From an uncultured Anaerolineae bacterium (lineage in GTDB: Bacteria > Chloroflexota > Anaerolineae > Promineifilales > Promineifilaceae), in assembly GCA_905479495.1 (NCBI GenBank), contig CAJQMR010000033.1, positions 1 to 61,287 of the forward strand: a stretch of DNA of 61,287 nucleotides, written 5' to 3'. Shown here in pieces: positions 54,782 through 61,287 of this stretch; the first letter of the stretch is position 1, and every line of letters starts with the position of its first letter. Position numbers and translations under genes: made by a program. The notes under the pieces were generated by a model. The model was not told the DNA's origin. It made no database searches and saw only the letters and a list, made by a program, of their open reading frames with translations.

Positions 54782-55735
54782 ATGCGTAATCGAGAAGAAC
54801 CTAAGTGGACCATTTCATATGGACAAATCGGACTACTTGCTTTGACCTTTGTGCTTGGACTTATTACCGCATTGTTAGTTTCTAACTCGCAAACAGGAAC
54901 GTCAACCACGTTTACTACAACAGAGCTTATCAGTTTTGTGCTTTCGGTACTTCTATCTGGAGCATCGATTGTTTTGGCTGTGACAGCTATAGTCCTCGGT
55001 AAGTCTTCCGAGCAATCAGTAATACAACGAAGCGATGAAAGCATACGTCTGCAAAATGATGTCTTTATCAAAACTACAGAAGCGCTTCAACGAATTGAAG
55101 CGTCAACAGGCGTAACTGAAAAGCGTATCGAAGACATCATTTCTGGGAGGGTTGGCGATATTTCACAAGAGATTGCTAAAATCGCTACAAGAGGAGGAAG
55201 GAGGCCAAGCGATATTCGGGAATTAGAAGAAGATATTAGACAATCAATATTAAGCTCGATTAAAAGTGAAACTAGGGAGGGAGAGGTACAACGTATAAGG
55301 CAGCGTAGAAAGGAAGAACAAGAAAGCGAAAAAAGGTATCAAGAGGCACATCAAAATCTGTTATTGGCAATTGGCAATCGAGATAATGTCACAATTGAAA
55401 AATTTGGCCACGGAAATCTTGATGGACAAGGTGAGGGGCTATTTGACGGAATTTTTAGTCACGAAGGTAAGAAGACTGCAATATCGACATTTCGAGAAGA
55501 ATCAAAACTGGAACAAATTCAGGAGTTCATTTCTTTAAGTTCCCTCGAACTCGCTAGAGGCTTTATAAATAATTTTATACTTGTTCTATTCACTTCAGAC
55601 GAAGAAGATGAAAAGGTAAACAGCGTTAAAGAGCAGGTCTCGTTACTGAAGGAAGATTTGTCGAATAATATCCAAATTGTATCTGTAAATTATGAAAGGA
55701 TAGTAGATGATTCCAAGGCAATTCATCTCTCATAA
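54782..55735 (+). CDS. membrane protein with coiled coil and possible nuclease-like C-terminal domain; unknown
   Basis: The protein has 317 residues from the ATG after AAAGGAG. Two transmembrane helices (about 16-35 and 46-67) are followed by a long charged coiled coil (about 75-205, rich in ERRK). The C-terminal domain (about 205-317) has FDGIF followed by KKTAIST. This recalls the spacing of a PD-(D/E)xK strand pair, but the Glu-x-Lys is absent. No family recognised. It is the first gene after the recombinase, A/T-rich compared with its neighbours and free of ACGGCCGT, suggesting recent acquisition. A defence role is possible but unproven. Confidence 0.75.
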   Translation: MRNREEPKWTISYGQIGLLALTFVLGLITALLVSNSQTGTSTTFTTTELISFVLSVLLSGASIVLAVTAIVLGKSSEQSVIQRSDESIRLQNDVFIKTTEALQRIEASTGVTEKRIEDIISGRVGDISQEIAKIATRGGRRPSDIRELEEDIRQSILSSIKSETREGEVQRIRQRRKEEQESEKRYQEAHQNLLLAIGNRDNVTIEKFGHGNLDGQGEGLFDGIFSHEGKKTAISTFREESKLEQIQEFISLSSLELARGFINNFILVLFTSDEEDEKVNSVKEQVSLLKEDLSNNIQIVSVNYERIVDDSKAIHLS

Positions 55736-55850
55736 AACCTATTAAATAATCACAAATGCTAAACTGAGTGTTTCAAAAAATTGAACATCAAAATTGTAGA
55801 TACTTAACAAGGTCTAAAAGCGTTAGCAGAATTTTGGAACCCTTACTGTG

Positions 55851-56155
55851 GCGCGGTCTTCGGCCAGCACAAAACCTCGCTCGGCTGCGCCATGCCGCCT
55901 ACCTTGACACCCTGCTTTGCCACCTCAACCAACACCCCGGCAAAGCAAGTGGCGCGGTGAGGACACCAGCCACAGCGTCACAGCCCCCCTTCCCTGGTCG
56001 GAACGGCCGTTGTCAGCTAACTCACTACTATACGAAGACTTTTAGGTTTGCCGTAAGAAAAAGTGGCGTGGTTGGAAAACGGCCGTGGCCAGTTCAAAAG
56101 AGCAAAATAGCCAATACTCAGTTGACACGATAATATTGCCCGAAAATTACTGTTG
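55851..56155 (+). repeat. accessory-island repeat, copy 1 (attC-like position)
   Basis: An element of about 300 bp begins GCGCGGTCTTCGGCCAGCAC and contains a TGCTTTGCC/GGCAAAGCA inverted repeat, two ACGGCCGT copies and a terminal GTTGACACGATAATATT. It is closely matched by 56481-56772. It follows the gene ending at 55735 and precedes the gene at 56192. Confidence 0.8.
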
Positions 56156-56191
56156 AGAGATGTAAATGATAGAAAGCGCGAGGTAATGAGA

Positions 56192-56461
56192 ATGACAGTT
56201 AACTTCAGAGATTTCGTGCCGGAGGTTCTAGATGCTGGCGGTATCTTTACCAAGGCCACCTACGAAGGCCTGGCTGAACTCAGGAAACGAATGAACCAAT
56301 GGATAGAGGGGAATGGCATTAAGGTTCTCAACGTAGAGACCATTCTGATGCCCAATCTAAACAGTCCTAGAGAAGAAGGAAGTGAAGATGCGGCCGTGTG
56401 GAGCTCTGGTGATTTTGCCACTACTTGGAACCAGTTTATTCGGGTCTGGTATGTAGAGTAG
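56192..56461 (+). CDS. small unknown protein between two repeat copies
   Basis: The 89-residue protein starts at an ATG about 8 nt after GAGG (an ATG at 56186 is an alternative). Pattern: FRDFVPEVLDAGGIFTK, a helical middle, NVETILMPN and a C-terminal WNQFIRVWYVE. It resembles small uncharacterised proteins that I associate with mobile cassettes, but no function is known. It is enclosed by two repeat copies as in a cassette. Confidence 0.65.
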   Translation: MTVNFRDFVPEVLDAGGIFTKATYEGLAELRKRMNQWIEGNGIKVLNVETILMPNLNSPREEGSEDAAVWSSGDFATTWNQFIRVWYVE

Positions 56462-56480
56462 TAAGAATCTCCTCGCTCCG

Positions 56481-56772
56481 GCGCGGTCTTCGGCCAGCAC
56501 AAAACCTCGCTCGGCTGCGGCATGGCGTCCCCGTCACGCCACCTACTTAACACCCTGCTACTTTGCCACCTCAACCAACACCCCGGCAAAGCAAGTGGCG
56601 CGGTGAGGATATCGGCCACAGCGTCACAGCCCCCCTTCCCTGTTGGGAACGGCCGTTTCCCTTGCCTGTCTTATCAACAAGTGACGTGGTTAGAAACGGC
56701 CGTAGCCCATTCAAGAGAACAATATGGTCAGCTCACGGTTGACACGATAATATTGATCTAAAATCACTGTGG
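56481..56772 (+). repeat. accessory-island repeat, copy 2
   Basis: This second copy is about 630 bp after the first. It keeps the GCGCGGTCTTCGGCCAGCAC start, the CTTTGCC/GGCAAAG inverted repeat, the GTCACAGCCCCCCTTCCCTG block, two ACGGCCGT copies and the GGTTGACACGATAATATTG end. Differences are scattered, so the duplication is not recent. Confidence 0.8.
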
Positions 56773-56817
56773 CATGTGGTAATACAGCACACTTCAGAGC
56801 AAAGTAGGTTCTAAAAA

Positions 56818-57543
56818 ATGAATCAAATGGCTGAGTCAGAAACCGCAGATTCCCGTTGGCAAGGTCTCTATCAGCTTGGCGGCGTGACAGCTTTAATAAT
56901 CGCCGTGTTGCTAATAGGCGAGATGGTTGTCTATGCTATCTCGCCAAGACCAGACACCGCCCTTGAGTACTTTGCCATATTTCATGATAATTGGCTGGCT
57001 GGGCTCTTATACTTCGATCTATTGGGCATGTTTTCCTATCTCCTGTTTGTGCCGACGATCCTGGCGCTCTACGTGCTTCTCCGGCGAACCAGTGAAGCTG
57101 TCATGATTGTCGCCACAGCTCTCTTCTTTGTGGGGATTGCTGACTTTTTCGCGACAAACACCGCATTCTCCATGCTCTCCCTCACTGCTCAATATGCAGC
57201 CGCTGAGACAGATGCCGAAAGAGCAATGTTCCTGACAGCGGGCCAGACAATGATCACGCTATTCAATGAGAATGCCTTCCTGGTGAGCTATGTGATCGTT
57301 TCGGCTGCCTGGGCGATGATCGCTGCCGTTATGCTGCGTAGCAACCTATTTAGTCAGCTCACGGCGTATGCTGGAATTATTGCCGGTGCAGCGGGCATTA
57401 CGGCCGTTATACTCGAACATGTTTCAGCGAACACACTCTACATTGCCATCTTCTTTTACTTTGTTGCCATCGTGTTCTTGTTCGTCTGGGTTGTCCTCGT
57501 TGGCCGACGACTCTATCGGCTTCGGCGGGAACGGCCGTTGTAA
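56818..57543 (+). CDS. DUF4386-like membrane protein
   Basis: The 241-residue protein has six transmembrane helices and an N-terminal LGGVTALIIAVLLIGEMVVY segment, resembling the DUF4386 family. No catalytic residues are evident. It follows the second repeat copy by 45 bp. It contains ACGGCCGT copies, so it may be an older resident than the gene at 54782. Confidence 0.75.
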   Translation: MNQMAESETADSRWQGLYQLGGVTALIIAVLLIGEMVVYAISPRPDTALEYFAIFHDNWLAGLLYFDLLGMFSYLLFVPTILALYVLLRRTSEAVMIVATALFFVGIADFFATNTAFSMLSLTAQYAAAETDAERAMFLTAGQTMITLFNENAFLVSYVIVSAAWAMIAAVMLRSNLFSQLTAYAGIIAGAAGITAVILEHVSANTLYIAIFFYFVAIVFLFVWVVLVGRRLYRLRRERPL

Positions 57544-57785
57544 TCAAACGCACTGCTCTGGCCATAAACTGCCTTGATTTACCCCCAATTCCTGCTATAG
57601 TGGTATTTCGGTTTTGGGTTCATTCAACACAAAGTCCAAACCAACGCAATTCCCCTAAAATCACTCTTTGCGATTTTCCATTAGAATACTTATTTGATGA
57701 TGATTCGATCGTCAATTTCCACTATGCTTGTTTCATTTCAGCTGGCTCACTGAGCGGCGTGAAAGAAACAAAGGGAGTCTTTACC

Positions 57786-58109
57786 GTGAATGTAGAAGAG
57801 ATAATTGGTATGCCTATTGTAAGTGCCCGTAATGGCCAAAAGTTGGGCAAAGTTACCAACATTGTCATGGATCAAAATTTGAAACATGTCAAAAGGATTC
57901 AGCTGAGCCAAAACCGCTTTGTCGTTTTGGACGATATTGTTGAATGTACGAAGAGTGCCGTTCTGGTCAAGAACGCGCAAGCCGTCCAAAAAACCCCGAT
58001 CCATAAACGCCCCGAGAAACCCCAATCCAATTTTAATAAGACACCAGACATCCCAAGTATGGAATCCAGAGGCCATACTTGGTGGGCACAAATTACAAAT
58101 TGGGATTAA
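57786..58109 (+). CDS. PRC-barrel domain protein
   Basis: The protein has 107 residues from a GTG 8 nt after AGGGAG (upstream in-frame sequence is not protein-like). A PRC-barrel (IIGMPIVSARNGQKLGKVTNIVMDQ..., QNRFVVLDDIVE) covers about residues 1-65. A basic, proline-rich tail follows. PRC-barrels act in RNA processing and photosynthetic reaction-centre assembly; the role here is unknown. Confidence 0.75.
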   Translation: MNVEEIIGMPIVSARNGQKLGKVTNIVMDQNLKHVKRIQLSQNRFVVLDDIVECTKSAVLVKNAQAVQKTPIHKRPEKPQSNFNKTPDIPSMESRGHTWWAQITNWD

Positions 58110-58156
58110 TTGGTTCCAAAGCCCTCTTCTCTGATGGGAACGGTCGGTAAATTATT

Positions 58157-58172
58157 GGTTACGGCCGTAACC
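58157..58172. repeat. 16-bp perfect palindrome with ACGGCCGT at its centre
   Basis: GGTTACGGCCGTAACC is fully symmetric and intergenic, one of the longest extended copies of the iterated motif. It could form a hairpin downstream of the PRC-barrel gene. Confidence 0.6.
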
Positions 58173-58336
58173 ATCTCACCCCCTATTGTTCACTGCCAAC
58201 TCCCCTACCCCTCTTACATGTCATTATGCCGGGAATGTTATATTGAGTACAATGGGTGTCTAATCGGCTAGATCCTAATTGAAATAGATCACACGGCAAT
58301 CGAGAATTTTGACGATTTGAGCAATTGAGCAAAGAT

Positions 58337-59101
58337 ATGACAACAATGTTACCAATTGGTGCTGGTTTTGTAATCGGTTTTCTAATTGGGTTAACAGGCA
58401 TGGGCGGGGGTGCCCTGATGACACCATTTCTGTTCATTGTGATGAAGCTGGAGCCAGCCGCTGCTATCGGCACAGATTTAGCCTTTGCCGCCATCACCAA
58501 AATAGTGGGCGGTACCCATCATTACCGTCATGGCAATGTGGTACCCAAGCAGGTTGCCTGGATGGCATTGGGCAGCCTGCCCGCTTCCTTCACCAGCGCT
58601 CAACTTGTTTTGCGCCTGGACCCACAAATTGTAGAGAATTATTTGCCATTATTTTTGGGGGCCGTCCTTATTTTGATCGGGTTGATCATTATGGCTCAGG
58701 CACTGAACCTACTGCACCCACGTCCGTCAACAGAGCTGCTGTGGCCTCAACCCCTGACAATGGTTTTCATTGGAGCGGTGGGTGGCTTTTTGGTCGGCAT
58801 GACCTCCATCGGTGGCGGTACGGTAATCATGGCCATGCTGATGATTTTTTTTACGATCCCCATCAACTACCTGGTTGGGTTAGATGTACTGCATGGTGCT
58901 TTATTGGCCAACGTTGCGGCATTGACGTATGCTCTAGCTGGTCGTACCGAGTGGTCACTGGTAGGTTTGCTGTTGATTGGATCAATTCCCGGTGTGTGGT
59001 TAGGTGTCCATGCTATCAGCCGTATTGATCGGCGCATCATTCGGGGGGTATTGGCTGTTTTGATTATTGGTGCTGGCATCAATTTACTGCGTAATCAATG
59101 A
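58337..59101 (+). CDS. TauE/SafE family membrane transporter
   Basis: The protein has 254 residues and about eight helices. Motifs LTGMGGGALMTPFL and GMTSIGGGTVIMAMLM give the internal repeat typical of TauE/SafE (sulfite or sulfoacetate export). The substrate is unknown. The start is uncertain: ATG at 58337, 58346, or the TTG at 58325 that extends the frame. Confidence 0.85.
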   Translation: MTTMLPIGAGFVIGFLIGLTGMGGGALMTPFLFIVMKLEPAAAIGTDLAFAAITKIVGGTHHYRHGNVVPKQVAWMALGSLPASFTSAQLVLRLDPQIVENYLPLFLGAVLILIGLIIMAQALNLLHPRPSTELLWPQPLTMVFIGAVGGFLVGMTSIGGGTVIMAMLMIFFTIPINYLVGLDVLHGALLANVAALTYALAGRTEWSLVGLLLIGSIPGVWLGVHAISRIDRRIIRGVLAVLIIGAGINLLRNQ

Positions 59102-59167
59102 TTTGGGTGTGTCAACGAATCGAGAGTACAATAACGATAAATTGTTCTAATTAGCTAGGAAGTGCAT

Positions 59168-61287
59168 ATGCCCCAGGAAGAGAATCAAGAAGGAACGGTA
59201 AGTTCAGGTGATATTGAAGCAATTGTTGGTGGTTATCACGGCAATCCATTTGCGGTGTTAGGGCCACATGAGGTGGAAGGCGGATTGGCAATTCGCGCCT
59301 TTTTGCCCCAGGCATCAGAAGTATCCGTCAGTATTCAGGAGCAGATGCTCCCCCTCACCCGCCTGCATTGGGATGGTTTTTTTGAAATTGTTTTGCCCGA
59401 TGTGACGCTGGGTACGCCTTACCAGCTTCGGGTGTATACGCATGGCGGCGACGCAGTGCTATACGAAGACCCTTACGCTTTTGGCTCCTCACTTTCGGAC
59501 ACAGATCGTTATTTGCTGGCGGAAGGCACCCACGAAAAAGCATACGAGCATTTGGGTGCACACCTGTTGACGGTAAACGGCCGTACCGGGGTGCGCTTTC
59601 TCGTCTGGGCCCCCAATGCCCAGCGGGTGAGTGTGGTAGGCGATTTCAACAATTGGGACGGCCGTCGCCATCCCATGCGCTTTCATCCAGGCAGCGGCCT
59701 GTGGGAAATCTTCATGCCTGGTCTGGATCAAGGCAGTCTGTACAAATACGAAATCAAAACGAATTACAAAGATTACATTGTGGCCAAGTCAGACCCATTG
59801 GCCTTTGCCAGCCAGATGCGCCCTGATACTGCCTCCGTGGTTTGGAATATCAACACCTACCAATGGCAAGATAACGACTGGATGGAGAAGCGCGCCCAAC
59901 ACAACGGGCTGAATAGTCCCATTTCCATCTATGAGCTTCATCTTGGCTCCTGGAAGCTCAAGGATGGCTGGGAGTGGCTCACTTACCGCGAACTCATCAA
60001 CGAACTGATTCCTTACGTCAAAGAGATGGGTTACACGCACATTGAACTGCTGCCCGTGGCTGAGCATCCCTTTGACGGTTCTTGGGGCTATCAGGTGGGT
60101 GGATATTTTGCGCCGACTTCCCGGTATGGAACCCCGGATGACTTTATGTACTTTGTGGATCAGTGCCATCATCACGGCATTGGCGTTTTAGTAGACTGGG
60201 TGCCGGGGCACTTTCCCAAGGACAAGCATGGTCTGGCGTTTTTTGATGGCACTCATCTATATGAGCATGAAGATCCGCGTCGGGGTGAGCATAAGGAGTG
60301 GGGCACGCTGGTGTTCAACTATGGTCGCCACGAGGTGCGCAACTTCTTGGTGGCAAACGCGCTGTTTTGGTTCGACAAGTTCCACATCGACGGCATTCGA
60401 GTAGATGCGGTAGCGTCGATGCTGTATTTGGACTACAACCGCAAGCCGGGCGAGTGGGTGGCGAACGATTACGGCGGCAGAGAGAACATTGAGGCGGCGG
60501 ATTGCCTGAAGCAGGTAAACCACACAATCTTTAGCTACTATCCGGGGGCGCTTTCGATTGCGGAAGAGTCTACCTCCTGGCCAATGGTGTCTTGGCCTAC
60601 TTACGTGGGCGGCTTGGGCTTTAATTTGAAGTGGAATATGGGCTGGATGAATGACATGCTCGACTACTTCGAGATGGATCCCTGGTTCCGTCAGTTTCAT
60701 CAGAACAACGTGACCTTTAGCATTTGGTATGCGTTTAGTGAGAACTTTATGCTGGCGCTGTCTCATGATGAGGTAGTGCATGGCAAGAGCCATATGATTG
60801 GTAAAATGCCGGGCGATGACTGGCAGAAGATGGCAAATTTGCGATCGCTCTACACCTTTATGTTTGCCCATCCGGGTAAGAAAACCATGTTTATGGGCAT
60901 GGAGTTTGGCCAGTGGAGCGAGTGGAATGTTTGGGGCGATTTAGAGTGGCATCTGTTGCAGTTTGAGGGACATAGCCAGCTTAAGCACTGCATTGAAAAG
61001 CTGAACTCCGTGTATAGAAGAGAACCGGCGCTGCATACGCAAGACTTTTCGCAAGATGGATTTGAGTGGGTGGACTGTAGTGACAATAAGCACAGTGTGG
61101 TGTCGTTTATCCGCTATGACAAAAACAGCAATGACTTTATCCTAGCGGTGTGTAACTTTACGCCGCAGCCGCATAGTCATTACCGAGTAGGGGTGCCAGA
61201 GAAGGGCTATTACCGAGAGATCTTTAATAGCGACGCAAAGGAATTTGGCGGTGCGAATATTGGTAACTTAGGGGGTAAGTGGTCGGA
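59168..61287 (+). CDS. glgB: 1,4-alpha-glucan branching enzyme, C-terminus cut by the window
   Basis: The reading frame is open for 706 codons from an ATG after TAGGAAG to the edge. Order: N-terminal GlgB domain (YHGNPFAVLGPHEVEGG), CBM48 (FLVWAPNAQRVSVVGDFNNWDGR, about 135-215) and GH13 catalytic domain (ELHLGSWK, VELLPVAEHPFDGSWGYQ-type). The nucleophile Asp413 is in GIRVDAVASM and the acid Glu466 in IAEES, 53 residues apart as in E. coli GlgB; LSHDEVVHGK follows. It adds alpha-1,6 branches to glycogen. Only the last few dozen residues appear to be missing. Confidence 0.95.
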   Translation, partial: MPQEENQEGTVSSGDIEAIVGGYHGNPFAVLGPHEVEGGLAIRAFLPQASEVSVSIQEQMLPLTRLHWDGFFEIVLPDVTLGTPYQLRVYTHGGDAVLYEDPYAFGSSLSDTDRYLLAEGTHEKAYEHLGAHLLTVNGRTGVRFLVWAPNAQRVSVVGDFNNWDGRRHPMRFHPGSGLWEIFMPGLDQGSLYKYEIKTNYKDYIVAKSDPLAFASQMRPDTASVVWNINTYQWQDNDWMEKRAQHNGLNSPISIYELHLGSWKLKDGWEWLTYRELINELIPYVKEMGYTHIELLPVAEHPFDGSWGYQVGGYFAPTSRYGTPDDFMYFVDQCHHHGIGVLVDWVPGHFPKDKHGLAFFDGTHLYEHEDPRRGEHKEWGTLVFNYGRHEVRNFLVANALFWFDKFHIDGIRVDAVASMLYLDYNRKPGEWVANDYGGRENIEAADCLKQVNHTIFSYYPGALSIAEESTSWPMVSWPTYVGGLGFNLKWNMGWMNDMLDYFEMDPWFRQFHQNNVTFSIWYAFSENFMLALSHDEVVHGKSHMIGKMPGDDWQKMANLRSLYTFMFAHPGKKTMFMGMEFGQWSEWNVWGDLEWHLLQFEGHSQLKHCIEKLNSVYRREPALHTQDFSQDGFEWVDCSDNKHSVVSFIRYDKNSNDFILAVCNFTPQPHSHYRVGVPEKGYYREIFNSDAKEFGGANIGNLGGKWS

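Noticed and set aside
56121..56138. GTTGACACGATAATATT as a full promoter
   Set aside because: TTGACA and ATAAT are only a few bases apart, too close for a -35/-10 pair; it is better seen as the conserved end of the repeat.
57600..57785. N-terminal extension of the PRC-barrel gene
   Set aside because: The upstream codons look non-coding, and a GTG at 57786 with AGGGAG at good distance matches the domain start.

Overview
The window reads as a chromosomal segment of a mesophilic bacterium, most likely a member of the Chloroflexota (Anaerolineae-like). This is inferred from content: Thr/Pro-rich extracytoplasmic linkers, a formylglycine-generating-enzyme-like protein fused to an ATPase, many GAF/PAS histidine kinases with NarL-type regulators, a LonB-type protease, a sortase with its own substrate, a GT39-like membrane glycosyltransferase and a penicillin-acylase paralogue. 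No rRNA, tRNA or CRISPR array was found. The most striking sequence-level property is the octameric palindrome ACGGCCGT, usually AACGGCCGTT. By eye it occurs about 105 times in 61.3 kb, against about one expected. It falls in all coding frames and in intergenic DNA, like the HIP1 palindrome of cyanobacteria but with a different sequence.

Layout. 0-4.3 kb (minus): the start of a kinase-like gene, a membrane-anchored unknown, a penicillin-acylase-family hydrolase and an M23 peptidase. 4.4-12.6 kb: LonB-like protease, a quinone oxidoreductase with an unusual C-terminal tail, a large GT39-like protein, a glycine-zipper protein and a diacylglycerol-kinase-like enzyme. 12.7-17.7 kb: a signalling block with a large GAF/PAS kinase, its NarL-type regulator, a stand-alone receiver and a LuxR protein with a degenerate receiver, separated by unusual repeats and a long hairpin. 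17.8-24.2 kb: a phosphodiesterase; a stress cluster (degenerate SDR, CsbD-like, Dps) followed by a UGA-containing peroxiredoxin-like selenoprotein; a threonine-dehydratase-like enzyme; a GNAT protein, a receiver and a Trm112-like protein. 24.4-32.0 kb: an ATPase-TM-FGE fusion and two hybrid kinases with an HPt protein. 32.2-40.8 kb: a second quinone oxidoreductase, a sortase and substrate pair, sirtuin, MgtE, YhfC-like protease, an ABC exporter and a P1-family peptidase.

40.9-53.0 kb is a fermentation block. It holds a selenocysteine formate dehydrogenase (in-frame UGA plus a SECIS whose loop and spacing match E. coli fdhF as recalled), a formate channel and an MFS exporter. Next comes a four-subunit 2-oxoacid:ferredoxin oxidoreductase whose operon also carries an aminotransferase and a small unknown protein. 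A CoA-transferase and an alanine dehydrogenase follow on the opposite strand. Together these suggest oxidative amino-acid fermentation: transamination, ferredoxin-linked decarboxylation to acyl-CoA, CoA transfer, and formate handling.

53.4-58.1 kb is an accessory island. A tyrosine recombinase is divergent from small unrelated genes separated by a ~280-bp repeated element. Each of the first three genes is preceded by the same short GTTGACAC-type sequence, an integron-like layout without a canonical IntI. The window ends with a TauE/SafE-type transporter and a glycogen branching enzyme cut by the right edge.
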